A stretch of DNA of 64,000 nucleotides from Tumebacillus avium (GCF_002162355.1 NZ_CP021434.1:4518001-4582000); one strand, 5' to 3'; positions 42,319-51,137 are shown, counted from the first letter of the stretch. A program made the numbers and translations. The notes: generated by a model not told the origin, from the letters alone.

Positions 42319-42375
42319 AAAAAACCGCTCCCTTTTCTTGGTAAGTCTATTATAGACTTCCGAGAACGGGAGCGG
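42319..42375 (-). terminator. Long inverted repeat and terminator between RNHCP and HEAT genes
   Basis: On the minus strand CCGCTCCC ... AAGTCTA-TAA-TAGACTT ... GGGAGCGG forms an imperfect stem of about 24 bp per arm, followed by TTTTTT. The T run ends at the ATG of the HEAT-repeat gene and the 3' arm holds its ribosome-binding site. The loop region also contains TATAAT. Confidence 0.7.
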
Positions 42376-42378
42376 CTA

Positions 42379-42720
42379 TTAAAAGTTTTGAAAGGAAAAC
42401 TTCTGGATCAGCTTGACCATCTCATCAAACGAATCGGGCTGCACCGGATCGTCAAACGCCAGCTTGTTGCGTCCGACATGTCCGCATTGCTGGCAGCGGT
42501 GGACGACCATGTGCCCTTTTTTCTTGTGCTCTTCGAAGCTGATCGGCACAAGCAGCCCGCCGCAGTTCGCCGCCCGGTCGCCCGGGTTGATGTCGAGATG
42601 CAAGGAATGAAAACACTTGGGACAGTGGTTGCGGCAGGACCCTTGCGCCAAGGGCTGCACCTCCGTCCCGCAGTGGACACAGGCAAAATTTTCATTGATC
42701 ACAGTAAACTTACGGCTCAT
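42379..42720 (-). CDS. RNHCP-domain zinc-binding protein
   Basis: A 113-residue protein with the RNHCP signature: SCRNHCPKCFHSLHLDINPGD, a preceding FACVHCG pair and later HRCQQCGHVGRNKL. The four CxxC-like pairs suggest zinc binding. The family is widespread and uncharacterised. It shares direction with spoIIM upstream (22-base gap) and the HEAT gene downstream, with a strong terminator in between. Confidence 0.9.
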   Translation of the reverse strand: MSRKFTVINENFACVHCGTEVQPLAQGSCRNHCPKCFHSLHLDINPGDRAANCGGLLVPISFEEHKKKGHMVVHRCQQCGHVGRNKLAFDDPVQPDSFDEMVKLIQKFSFQNF

Positions 42721-42742
42721 GAGACAATACGCTCCTCGCCTC

Positions 42743-43393
42743 CTACACGTGCGGCACGATCAAACGCATCAGGGTCGGCGAAAGATAGCCTTCCACAAAG
42801 GCGGCGAGCACCATCGCCACGGCGACCGCGCCGATCAGTCCGGTGTAGGAGAGGAAATTTCGATAGAGCAGCGTGCCGGTACCGCCGCGCTGCTGATTGG
42901 TGAAGCGGCTTCTGACGATCATCAGCGAAAACGAGATGCCGGCCACGCCGCAGAGGATCAACGCCGGCACATAGATCAGATTTTGCGGCAAGATCGCGGC
43001 CATCGAAAACAGCAGGCCCTGCCCTTTGAACTGCGACACGATCACGCCGACCGAAAAGCCGACAACAAATCCTTTAATAAAAATATAGATGACGATAACA
43101 GGCAATCCGACGATCGACATGCCCAAGATCCACAACAGACCCACCGTCTTCAGAAACGATGCGGCCGAATGCCAGGTGATCTCCGATGCGGTGGTGCCGG
43201 TCTGATCGAGGGAGATTGCGTTAAAGAACCCTTTTAACGACTCGTTGAGCGAGGCCACTTGATCCTCAGCCAACGCGCCGACGACGATTGCGCCAAACAG
43301 TGCTCCGATCATAAACAGCACCGATGTAAAGACAAACAAACTCAGGTGATCCCGCATGTATAACGACGATGCTTGTTTCATTCTGCCAAACAT
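42743..43393 (-). CDS. spoIIM: SpoIIM, stage II sporulation protein M
   Basis: A 216-residue membrane protein with about five spans (LFVFTSVLFMIGALFGAIVVG near residue 20 in part, LWILGMSIVGLPVIVIYIF, ILPQNLIYVPALILCGVAG). The GFSVGVIVSQF and ILPQNL motifs are typical. SpoIIM forms the DMP complex with SpoIID and SpoIIP that degrades septal peptidoglycan in engulfment. The ATG at 43393 has GGAGGGG six bases upstream. Confidence 0.92.
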   Translation of the reverse strand: MFGRMKQASSLYMRDHLSLFVFTSVLFMIGALFGAIVVGALAEDQVASLNESLKGFFNAISLDQTGTTASEITWHSAASFLKTVGLLWILGMSIVGLPVIVIYIFIKGFVVGFSVGVIVSQFKGQGLLFSMAAILPQNLIYVPALILCGVAGISFSLMIVRSRFTNQQRGGTGTLLYRNFLSYTGLIGAVAVAMVLAAFVEGYLSPTLMRLIVPHV

Positions 43394-43474
43394 AGCTGGC
43401 CCCTCCTCCTCCGACATGCTGATGCTTCAGTCTATGCCGGAGAGTGAGAGACTATGAATCTCAATCCTGCTCGT

Positions 43475-44662
43475 CTAGGAGAGAATCTTTCCGTAGATTC
43501 CGCCGCCGCCCGTGGCGATCGCAAGCTTCCCCGCCCGGGCCAGCACGATATCCTGTGCGATCTTCGCCCCGACCACATCGGCGAGCTGTTCCTCAGTCGC
43601 CTGATGCAGCACGTTCATCTCCGTGCCGAAATGGTCGAGCAGTTTGTCGATCGTCCGCTTGCCAACCTTGGGGATGAAGTCCAGCGGCACTTGATAGAAA
43701 TACGGCGGACGATGCGGCGGATGCACCGGCTCGGTGCGGTCGGCGATCGTGCGGATGCGGTCGAACACGCCGCGCACGATTTTGGAGCCGCCGCAGGACG
43801 GGCAGGACAAGCTCTGCACCGCAGCCGTGTCCAGCACTTCGTCACAGGCCAGGCAAAACGTGCGATGGTACTTGCCAAGCAGCGGGTCAAGCCCGTAGTT
43901 GGCCGTCACGCCCCGCCCGTCCTGGCGCAGGAGCGCTTTTTTCACTTCGTCAAACGTCGGCTCGGCCACCCGCACGCGATTGTACTCCCGCCCGATCTTG
44001 GCCAGCGAATGCGCGTCCGAGTTGGAGACAAACGTCACTCCGCCCAGCTCCGAAAACAGGTCGGCCATCGCCGAATCGGACGACAAGCCCAGCTCCAGCG
44101 CCGTCAAATGCTCCAGTTCCACCATGTCTGACACACGGGGGACGCAGTTGCCAAGCACGCTTTTGTGCGGGGTGAAGGCGTGGTTGATGATAAACATCCC
44201 ACGAAGCTCCGTGCATTTGGCCTGCAGCTCAAACGAGGTGCAGCGCGCCCGCTGCGAGGAGAGCACACGGTTGGTAACCCGTTCGCCCAGCCACTCGGAA
44301 AACTCGCGCATCGCCCCGATGTCACGCATCCAGACGCCAAAATGCGCCGCGCCGCCGCTTGGCCCCGACGTCTCCACCTCCGCGCCAAGCAACAGCGTCG
44401 TCCGGCCCTCGTAGTCATAGCCGCCGCCGGGCAATTCGGTCATCACGCCGCTTTTCACGTAGTCTTCGATTTCATCTAATACGGGCGGCGACACAGCGTC
44501 GATGATCCCGATGATCCTGACCCCTTTGCGGTCGGCCGCCTCGCGGATGATTTCAAAAAAGGTCAGATCTTTGCCGGCGGTGATCTTCACCGGGCGGTTG
44601 TCCCGCGTGCGCCCGATATGGATATGTAAGTCCAGAAAGTATTCGTGAAGCTCCCTGCTCAT
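43475..44662 (-). CDS. Endonuclease Q-like PHP-domain protein
   Basis: A 395-residue protein with an N-terminal PHP phosphoesterase domain (FLDLHIHIG near residue 10, NHAFTPH near 160, SNSDAHS near 215), then a zinc-ribbon-like segment CLACDEVLD ... SCPSCGG, and a C-terminal helix-hairpin-helix region (IPKVGKRTIDKLLDHFG). This is the layout of EndoQ, which cuts DNA at deaminated bases such as uracil and hypoxanthine. It lies between spoIIM and nudF as in related bacilli. Confidence 0.88.
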   Translation of the reverse strand: MSRELHEYFLDLHIHIGRTRDNRPVKITAGKDLTFFEIIREAADRKGVRIIGIIDAVSPPVLDEIEDYVKSGVMTELPGGGYDYEGRTTLLLGAEVETSGPSGGAAHFGVWMRDIGAMREFSEWLGERVTNRVLSSQRARCTSFELQAKCTELRGMFIINHAFTPHKSVLGNCVPRVSDMVELEHLTALELGLSSDSAMADLFSELGGVTFVSNSDAHSLAKIGREYNRVRVAEPTFDEVKKALLRQDGRGVTANYGLDPLLGKYHRTFCLACDEVLDTAAVQSLSCPSCGGSKIVRGVFDRIRTIADRTEPVHPPHRPPYFYQVPLDFIPKVGKRTIDKLLDHFGTEMNVLHQATEEQLADVVGAKIAQDIVLARAGKLAIATGGGGIYGKILS

Positions 44663-44665
44663 CGT

Positions 44666-45223
44666 TTACGCCTTGCCCTGCAGAGCGCGTTCGCGCAGCC
44701 ACCAGTACACACAGGCCAGCGTCTTCGCGTCATAGATCTGCCCGTCGGTGACCATCTGCTGCGCTTCTTCGGCGGTCACTTCCAGCACGTCGAGGAATTC
44801 GTCGTCGTCGAGGTTTTGCTGCTTCAAGGTCAGCCCCGTCGCCACATAGGCGTGCATCAGCTCGTCAGCAAAGCCCGGCGAGGTGTAAAACGACGCGAGG
44901 TGCTTCCACTCTTTCGCCTGATACCCGGTCTCCTCTTCCAGTTCGCGCTTCGCCGATTCCAGCGGGTTCTCCCCGCGCTCCAGCTTGCCGGCCGGCGTTT
45001 CGATCAGCACGCGCTCGGTCGGCTTGCGAAACTGTTTGACGAGCAGGATGGTATCGTCTGCGGTGATGGCGAGCACCGTCACTGCGCCCGGGTGCAGCAC
45101 CACTTCGCGCTGCGCTTCTTTGCCGTTGGGCAATTGCACCGTCTGGACGGTGAGGTCGATGATCTTGCCTTCGTAGATCGTTTTCGAGGACAGCGTCTTT
45201 TCTATCAAATGATCGTGAGACAA
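44666..45223 (-). CDS. nudF: ADP-ribose pyrophosphatase, Nudix family
   Basis: A 185-residue Nudix hydrolase. The Nudix box is GKLERGENPLESAKRELEEE plus TGYQAKEW, near residues 82-110. It hydrolyses ADP-ribose and similar nucleotide sugars. A TTG at 45223 is chosen: it follows GGAGGAG and gives the usual length; upstream in-frame codons belong to the mciZ promoter region. The stop overlaps the start region of the EndoQ-like gene, suggesting coupling. Confidence 0.9.
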   Translation of the reverse strand: MSHDHLIEKTLSSKTIYEGKIIDLTVQTVQLPNGKEAQREVVLHPGAVTVLAITADDTILLVKQFRKPTERVLIETPAGKLERGENPLESAKRELEEETGYQAKEWKHLASFYTSPGFADELMHAYVATGLTLKQQNLDDDEFLDVLEVTAEEAQQMVTDGQIYDAKTLACVYWWLRERALQGKA

Positions 45224-45243
45224 CTTTTCTCCTCCTCCGATTG

Positions 45244-45272
45244 GTATAACTCCTCCACTCCCGGAATAGACT
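45244..45272 (+). promoter_or_regulatory. Weak sigma-E-like promoter of mciZ
   Basis: GTATAAC (45244-45250) and AATAGACT (45265-45272) are 14 bases apart, the spacing of sigma-E promoters, but both boxes match poorly. In B. subtilis mciZ is sigma-E dependent. Confidence 0.3.
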
Positions 45273-45307
45273 GGGAACAAACAACAAGTTCGGGAGGGAC
45301 AACCCAC

Positions 45308-45469
45308 ATGGTGAAAACCTACATGACAGAAAACAGACTGCGTCTGGTCGGCAAAGCCTGGGAGATCCGCGCCGTGCTCCGCACGTTCGCAGGCAGCAGC
45401 GGCGCTACGCTCGCTCAGTTTTTATCGGCCAACAACGCACCGGCAGAAGCAGAAGACCGCACGGCATGA
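45308..45469 (+). CDS. mciZ: MciZ-like inhibitor of FtsZ
   Basis: A 53-residue peptide, MVKTYMTENRLRLVGKAW then EIRAVLRTFAG. The LVGKAWEIRA-L core matches B. subtilis MciZ (VVLVGKAWEIRAKLKEYG), the mother-cell peptide that caps FtsZ filaments during sporulation. It is divergent from nudF, the same neighbourhood as in B. subtilis. GGAGGG is nine bases before the ATG. It is longer at the C-terminus (FLSANNAPAEAEDRTA) than the 40-residue B. subtilis peptide. Its end overlaps the DUF3866 gene on the other strand by 55 bases. Confidence 0.82.
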   Translation: MVKTYMTENRLRLVGKAWEIRAVLRTFAGSSGATLAQFLSANNAPAEAEDRTA

Positions 45470-46584
45470 TGCCGGGGCGGTTTTTTTATCCTCCGGGACA
45501 CCCATTCGCCCGCTGCGCCCGCCGCTAGGAAAAAAGCGGGATCTTCTGCCAGCGTCCGTCCCATCGTTCTCAATGGTACTTGAAAATGGTCGGCTGCGTC
45601 CAGTATCGAGCGTCCGCCGACGCCGACAAAGCGGTGCCGCTCCGGGAGACCTGCCTGGGTGATCTGCTTGAAGATCAGCCGGGTCTCCCCTTCCTCCAGA
45701 TTCGGCAGTGGCACGGTCGCCGGAGCTAATGCCACCTGCCCGAGCGCCGTCAGCGTGTGATGAGACACCCCGTGGTGACGTTCGCGAGCGTCGGCAAACG
45801 ACAGGCGCGGCACGACGACCGGTTCGCCGCCAAGCGAATGCACAGCGTTGACCGCCTGCCCGACTTCGATGCCGGTGTGTCCGTACTGGGTGCCTGTGCC
45901 GACGATGCCCGGCCCCATCGCGACGATGATCGCATCCGCTCCGATGGCATGGCGGGCCGCGAGCAGGCCGGAGTAAAGGTTGACCGCTTCCAAGTCGCCG
46001 CCGTATGCATGCCCGACGGTGACCGTGCCGGAGAGCAGCTCTTGCTCTTTTAACGCGCGTACCGTCTTGGAAAACGCCATCGGCAATGCCGCGCCGTCTG
46101 TCATCACATAAGCGATGTTGCAACGCGGCCGCCCCGCCTTTTCCAGCTCATATTGCAAGGTCATCGCGACGGCGGGCACCATCGAATGCAGTTCACAGAT
46201 CACCACAGGAGCTCCTTGCAGATCATCTCCCTCGCGGATGCGGTCATGCAGAGGATGGTCCGGCTCTTCCACCGCGTGCACCGCCCGCTGCAGCGGGGTA
46301 TAGCGCAGCTTCATGATGTGGCCGGGCGATGTCAGTTGCGCCGGGCTGCCCAGACCTGCATTTTCCAAAACGGCGACAACAAAATGCACGCCGCCGGTGC
46401 CGAGCCCCAGCCGGACGCCCGTCGTGTTCAACAGAATGCTGTCGCCGACTTCCGCCTGCCGGACAACGCCGGGCTCTTCATAAGCACGCTCCTCTTGACC
46501 GTTCACGTTGACGAGCAGTTCCCGTCCATCCGGGGTGTCAGCAGCCACTGCCGTTACGACACCCCGCTCCAAACCAATTTTCAT
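45415..46584 (-). CDS. DUF3866 family protein
   Basis: A 389-residue soluble protein. DUF3866-like marks are GTGGVHFVVAVLENAGLG, GHIMKLRYTPLQRAVHAVEE, CELHSMVPAVA, AYVMTDGAALP and GPGIVGTGTQYGHTGIEVG. The function is unknown; the metal- or nucleotide-like GTGT motif hints at ligand binding. Its start overlaps the stop of the PepT-like gene (TGATG), so the pair is coupled. The last 20 residues are encoded inside the mciZ gene and terminator on the other strand. Confidence 0.85.
   Translation of the reverse strand: MKIGLERGVVTAVAADTPDGRELLVNVNGQEERAYEEPGVVRQAEVGDSILLNTTGVRLGLGTGGVHFVVAVLENAGLGSPAQLTSPGHIMKLRYTPLQRAVHAVEEPDHPLHDRIREGDDLQGAPVVICELHSMVPAVAMTLQYELEKAGRPRCNIAYVMTDGAALPMAFSKTVRALKEQELLSGTVTVGHAYGGDLEAVNLYSGLLAARHAIGADAIIVAMGPGIVGTGTQYGHTGIEVGQAVNAVHSLGGEPVVVPRLSFADARERHHGVSHHTLTALGQVALAPATVPLPNLEEGETRLIFKQITQAGLPERHRFVGVGGRSILDAADHFQVPLRTMGRTLAEDPAFFLAAGAAGEWVSRRIKKPPRHHAVRSSASAGALLADKN
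45456..45487 (+). terminator. Terminator overlapping the end of mciZ
   Basis: ACCGC-ACGGCAT-GATG-CCG-GGGCGGT forms a stem followed by TTTTTTT. The mciZ stop codon is in the loop region. The same bases encode the C-terminus of the DUF3866 protein on the opposite strand. Confidence 0.82.
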
Positions 46585-47765
46585 CAGGACTTCACCCCGG
46601 TGCGCTCGGCAGCCGTCTGAATGATGCCGATCACAAGACGGGTCGCGTCGATCAGGTCTTGCACTTTCAAGCTTTCTTCCACCGTGTGGTCATTGGTCGC
46701 GCCGACGCCCAAGTTGACGGCCGGAATGCCTTTGGCGTTAAAGTTGTTCGTGTCGCTGCCGCCACCGCGCGGCGCCAGTTTCGGCTCCAAACCGGCCCGG
46801 CGCACGCCTTCCATGGCGAGGTGCACCACTTCATCGTCTTCGTTCAGGTTGAAGCCGAGATAGATCTTTTGCTCTTCAAAATCCATCTTCGTGCCCCACT
46901 TCTGGCAGGCCATGTCGAACGCGGTGCGGATCTTTGCCAACTGCTCACTGAGCTTTTGGTCGTTGCGGCTTCTGACTTCTCCATGCACTTCACAGCGGTC
47001 GCAAACGATGTTCGTGCGCTCGCCGCCTTGGATGATCCCGATGTTCGATGTCGTCTCCTCGTCGATGCGCCCCAGCTTCAGCTGCGAGATCGCGTCGGCC
47101 GCCACAGAGATCGCGTTCAGGCCGTCTTCCGGATTGACGCCGCTGTGTGCCGCTTTGCCATAAATGCGCGCGATAAAATCGACCTCGGTCGGCGCCATCG
47201 TGATGATCGTGTCCGGCGGACCGCCCGAATCCATCACAAACGCATACTGGGACTTGATCTCCTGCGGCTCCAAATACAGCGACCCGTACAGACCGGTCTC
47301 TTCGGCGATCGTGAAGACAAACTGCAAGTCGCCATGCTTGACGTCATTTTCCTTCAAAAAGCGGATCGCCTCCAGAATCGCCGTGATGCCGGCGCGATCG
47401 TCCGCCCCGAGGATCGTTTTGCCGTCCGTTTTGATCACGCCGTTTTGAATCTGCGGCTTGATCCCTTTTGCCGGGACGACCGTGTCCATATGCGCGGTGA
47501 ACATCAGCGCCGGAGCCCCTTCGAGATTGCCTGTCAAGTTGGCGATCACGTTGCCCGTCTTGCGCACCTGCCCAAGAATCTCGACGGTCGTTTTGTCAAA
47601 ACCGTGACTGGCGCGCTCGCCGGCGTTGTCTTCATGCACCTCAAGGCCGAATTCCTGCAAGGTTCGCAGCAAATAATCGGCCATCGGCCGCTCCTCATGT
47701 GAAGGCGTGTCGATCTTGACCAGTTCCAAAAAACGATCGACCACCTGTTGTTGGTTCAATTGCAC
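46584..47765 (-). CDS. Tripeptidase T-like M20 peptidase
   Basis: A 393-residue zinc aminopeptidase of the PepT group (YqjE-like). Metal-site motifs are TAHMDTVVPAKG (near residue 80), TILGADDRAGI, FTIAEETGLYGS (near 140) and APRGGGSDTNNFN. The GTG at 47765 follows AAAGGGG by eight bases; the in-frame ATG upstream at 47786 lacks a site. It pairs with DUF3866 and is a paralogue of the peptidase at 55299-56417. Confidence 0.88.
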   Translation of the reverse strand: MQLNQQQVVDRFLELVKIDTPSHEERPMADYLLRTLQEFGLEVHEDNAGERASHGFDKTTVEILGQVRKTGNVIANLTGNLEGAPALMFTAHMDTVVPAKGIKPQIQNGVIKTDGKTILGADDRAGITAILEAIRFLKENDVKHGDLQFVFTIAEETGLYGSLYLEPQEIKSQYAFVMDSGGPPDTIITMAPTEVDFIARIYGKAAHSGVNPEDGLNAISVAADAISQLKLGRIDEETTSNIGIIQGGERTNIVCDRCEVHGEVRSRNDQKLSEQLAKIRTAFDMACQKWGTKMDFEEQKIYLGFNLNEDDEVVHLAMEGVRRAGLEPKLAPRGGGSDTNNFNAKGIPAVNLGVGATNDHTVEESLKVQDLIDATRLVIGIIQTAAERTGVKS

Positions 47766-47900
47766 ACAAAACACCCCTTTCAGCACCTAGTATGACCTGA
47801 TTTTGACAGGGATAAGCGGCGGCGGGATGCCGGGCAGGAGAAAGGGCTGGGGATGACAAATAGTACTGAGACTTGAAAGGATTGGGAGGGGAACCGGGAG

Positions 47901-49829
47901 ATGAATCTGCGAACCGTGCTGGCAGGACCGATCCTGCGCCGGGCTGAACGAGGCGGCGTGTACATTTGGCTTGCGACCAGCCGGCCTTTTTATGTCAAAG
48001 GCGAAGTGTTTCGCGTCCCCCGCGACTCCAAACAGCGTCTGGAAAAAGTCGGCTCGGGCAGCGCACAGTCCCTTCAGCTCGGCGAGCAGTTGTTCATCAC
48101 GCTGGTGCGGGTCGCGCCGATGAGCGGATTGTTTCCGGCCGACGTGCTGCTCGCCTATGATCTGGAACTGTGCCATCATGCTGCCGAGCGCTACGGCCTG
48201 CGCCTGCATGACCTCGGGCTCCTGCACGGCCCGGACCGGCTGACCTATGACGACCTGCCGTTGCCGAGCTTCTTTTTGCGTGAGACGCTGCCGTACAACT
48301 TTTTGCACGGTTCCTGCCGCAAACTGCACGGGGACGGCGATGACTCGCTGACGGTGGCCGATGACACCTTGGCGCTGACCGCACGCGACTTGAGCAGACG
48401 CCCAAGTGCTATGTTTTTGACCGGCGACCAGATTTACGCCGATGATGTGGCGGCCGATCTGCTGCCCTGTCTGACCGAGCTTGGGATGACGATCACCGGC
48501 CGCGAGGAATCCATTCCCGGCATCGATGTGCCGTGGCAGGACATTCCGGTCGGCGGGCGGGGTGAGCTGGTGCGGGAAAAAGCTCATTTTACATCAAGCA
48601 AAGCTGATCAGCACCTGATGAGCTTCGGCGAATATGCCGCGATGTACCTGCTGGCTTGGAGCCCCGATCACTGGCCGGCCAAACTCCCGTCGCGCGACCT
48701 GCGCCACACCCGTGACCGGCTGATGGCTGTCAGGCGGGCGCTGGCGAACATCCCGACCTATATGCTGTTTGACGACCATGAGATCACCGACGACTGGAAC
48801 CTGTCCGGCCAGTGGCGGGACGATGTGTTCGAATCTCCGGCCGGGCGGCGGATCATCGCCAACGGACTGGCCGCCTATTGGGCGTTTCAAGGATGGGGTA
48901 ACGATCCATCACGCTATGACGCATCCTTCATTCGCACGCTGCAAGACCACTTGGCAGGCGACCCGGACCGGAACGCAGACCGGGCGGCCGATCAGTTCGA
49001 GAAACAGCTCTGGCTGTGGCCGGACTGGAGTTACGCCATCCCTGTTACACCGCTGACTCTGGCGATCGACACCCGCACCCAGCGCCAGTATGACACGATG
49101 CATGACCCTGGGCGGCTGCTGTCTGAACATGCGCTGGTTCGGTTGCAGGAGCTGGCTCTGCAGAGCGGCTATCTCCCGGGCGATCCGCTGACGATCATCT
49201 CGCCGACGCCGGTGTTTGGCTATGAGGAGATCGAGACGTATCTGCAGGACAATGGCCGGGCGCTGGTCGGCCCGTATGTGCCGGATGCCGAAGCCTGGCA
49301 CTCCAACCCGGACGGCTGGGTTGCGCTGATGTCTTGGCTCGCTGGCGTTTTGGCTCCGTCCCGGGTGCTCTTTTTGTCGGGCGATGTGCATTATGCGTTT
49401 TCGGTGCGGGCGCTGTATCACGAATATGCTCATCCCCCGCTGCCCGTCGTGCAGCTCACCTCTTCCGCGCTGAAAAACAGCTCCGAATTTAAAAAGATCA
49501 TCGAGCTGAGCTCCCGGGTCGCCAAGTTCCTGACCGGCACCTCCCGCCGCGTGGGCTGGAAGCCGGATGGGGACCGCGAGATGTTCGCCCGGTTCCCGAT
49601 CCTCGGCGCACTGGCCGAACTGCTGCCCGATCTCCCGCCGGACTTCGAGGTCTGGCGGGAATATGTGCCGACCCTCGGCTACTCGACAACACCGATCCAA
49701 GGCGCCAACAACCTCGGGCTGGTGCAGCTCTCCCCTGACGGCCGGGAGATCGAACATCGTCTGCTGATCCGCAAAGGCGAGGAAGTTTTTGTCACCACCG
49801 CCCTTATCGAAAACGACGGGAAATGGTAG
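47901..49829 (+). CDS. PhoD-like metallophosphoesterase
   Basis: A 642-residue cytoplasmic protein of the PhoD-like phosphatase family. Metal-ligand motifs are FLTGDQIYADDVA (near residue 174), MLFDDHEITDDWN (near 290) and LSGDVHYAFSVRA (near 490). There is no signal peptide. The N-terminal 150 residues form a beta-rich domain as in bacterial PhoD-like proteins. The ATG is preceded by GGGAGGGG. The following oxidoreductase gene starts 41 bases later and may be co-transcribed. Confidence 0.85.
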   Translation: MNLRTVLAGPILRRAERGGVYIWLATSRPFYVKGEVFRVPRDSKQRLEKVGSGSAQSLQLGEQLFITLVRVAPMSGLFPADVLLAYDLELCHHAAERYGLRLHDLGLLHGPDRLTYDDLPLPSFFLRETLPYNFLHGSCRKLHGDGDDSLTVADDTLALTARDLSRRPSAMFLTGDQIYADDVAADLLPCLTELGMTITGREESIPGIDVPWQDIPVGGRGELVREKAHFTSSKADQHLMSFGEYAAMYLLAWSPDHWPAKLPSRDLRHTRDRLMAVRRALANIPTYMLFDDHEITDDWNLSGQWRDDVFESPAGRRIIANGLAAYWAFQGWGNDPSRYDASFIRTLQDHLAGDPDRNADRAADQFEKQLWLWPDWSYAIPVTPLTLAIDTRTQRQYDTMHDPGRLLSEHALVRLQELALQSGYLPGDPLTIISPTPVFGYEEIETYLQDNGRALVGPYVPDAEAWHSNPDGWVALMSWLAGVLAPSRVLFLSGDVHYAFSVRALYHEYAHPPLPVVQLTSSALKNSSEFKKIIELSSRVAKFLTGTSRRVGWKPDGDREMFARFPILGALAELLPDLPPDFEVWREYVPTLGYSTTPIQGANNLGLVQLSPDGREIEHRLLIRKGEEVFVTTALIENDGKW

Positions 49830-49870
49830 AATTGAACAAAACATCTTTTAACGGAGTGGAGGAACACCGC

Positions 49871-50824
49871 ATGACAACAACACCTTTTCGCGTCGGCATC
49901 ATCGGTCTTGGCGCGATCGGCGAACGACTGATCCAAAGCTTCACGACGAACGAGGAGATCACCGTGGCGGCCGTCACCGACGTGCGCGAAGATCTCGCCA
50001 AACAAAAATCGGAGCAGCTCGGCGGCATCCCGTGGTTTACCGATCACAACGCGATGCTCCAAGCGGCAGAGCTCGACCTCGTCTACATCGCCGTGCCGCC
50101 GAAATTCCATCACCGCATCGCGCTGGATGTGCTGGCGGCAGGCAAGCACCTGTTCTGTGAAAAACCGCTCGCCAACTCCTTGCAGGAAGCGAAGGAGATG
50201 ATGGAAGCGGCTGAGCAGGCCGGCGTGATTAACGCGATCAACTTCCCGCTGCCGTACTCCCCGTCCACCGTCAAACTGCGTGCACTGCTCGACGCGGGCT
50301 ACCTCGGCACCTTGCGCCGTGTGGAGATCCAGACGCATTTCCCGCAGTGGCCGCGCGGCTGGCAGCAAAACGACTGGGTCGGCGGCCGCGAGCAAGGCGG
50401 TTTTGTGATGGAGACGGGGGCGCATTGGATTCACTTCACTCAATTTCTCTTCGGAGATGTCGAAGTGGTCACCCACACGCTGGAACTGCCCGCCGATCCG
50501 GAGCAGGCGGAAACGGGCATCCTCGCTCATCTGGAACTGGAGGACGGCACACCGGTCGTCTATGACGGCTTGTCCCAGATCGCCGGCACGGAACGCGTCG
50601 CTTTTACTCTGTATGGCACCGACGGCACGCTTGGCATGACCGAATGGTACAAACTGCACGGCGGCAAGCTCGGCGAGACCATCGAGCCGATCCCGTTTGA
50701 AGACGAGCCGGCGAAAAACATTGTCGCCAACCTCGTGCTGGCATTGAAAGGCGAACCGGCCCTGCTGATCGATTTCAAAGCAGGCTATCAGGTGCAGGCG
50801 ATCTTGGAGACCTTGCGCCAATAA
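49871..50824 (+). CDS. Gfo/Idh/MocA-family oxidoreductase
   Basis: A 317-residue NAD(P)-dependent dehydrogenase. The Rossmann start is FRVGIIGLGAIGERLIQSF, with the catalytic CEKPLANSLQEA motif (lysine near residue 96) and a C-terminal alpha/beta substrate domain (GGFVMETGAHWIHF). Such enzymes oxidise sugars, inositols or biliverdin; the substrate here is unknown. The ATG at 49871 follows GGAGG by eight bases. Confidence 0.88.
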   Translation: MTTTPFRVGIIGLGAIGERLIQSFTTNEEITVAAVTDVREDLAKQKSEQLGGIPWFTDHNAMLQAAELDLVYIAVPPKFHHRIALDVLAAGKHLFCEKPLANSLQEAKEMMEAAEQAGVINAINFPLPYSPSTVKLRALLDAGYLGTLRRVEIQTHFPQWPRGWQQNDWVGGREQGGFVMETGAHWIHFTQFLFGDVEVVTHTLELPADPEQAETGILAHLELEDGTPVVYDGLSQIAGTERVAFTLYGTDGTLGMTEWYKLHGGKLGETIEPIPFEDEPAKNIVANLVLALKGEPALLIDFKAGYQVQAILETLRQ

Positions 50825-50835
50825 AAACCAATAAA

Positions 50836-50868
50836 AAAACAACTCGAGAGCTGCTCTCGAGTTGTTTT
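50836..50868. terminator. Bidirectional terminator after the oxidoreductase
   Basis: AACAACTCGAGAGCTGCTCTCGAGTTGTT is a near-perfect stem with A and T runs on its two sides, between two convergent genes. Confidence 0.85.
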
Positions 50869-50876
50869 CTTTTTGC

Positions 50877-51137
50877 TTACGCCGGGATCAGCACTTCGAA
50901 CATGTCGCTGTGCTGGAGGATCGTGACGTTCTGCCGTTTGACTTTCAGCACGGCCACGTCCAATTTGACGCGCATCTCATCCAAATATTCTTCCTCCACT
51001 TGTCCGCCGCCGCTGACCTTTACGCCTTCCACTTCGGTCTCTTGGCCTTCGGAAAGGGTGAGGTTCTCAAGCCCGGCATACAGGTCGGAAAAGACCTCGA
51101 TATTTTTCGTATACACCTTGAGTACGTTCATTGCCAT
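50877..51137 (-). CDS. Small conserved-looking beta protein of unknown function
   Basis: An 86-residue acidic protein (VYTKNIEVFSDLYAGLENL ... VLKVKRQNVTILQHSDMF). It has no signal peptide, cysteines or membrane segment, and alternating hydrophobic residues suggest beta strands. AAGGTG lies ten bases before the ATG at 51137; ATG 51131 is an alternative. It is downstream of and near the EamA transporter gene reading toward it in parallel. I do not recognise it. Confidence 0.55.
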   Translation of the reverse strand: MAMNVLKVYTKNIEVFSDLYAGLENLTLSEGQETEVEGVKVSGGGQVEEEYLDEMRVKLDVAVLKVKRQNVTILQHSDMFEVLIPA

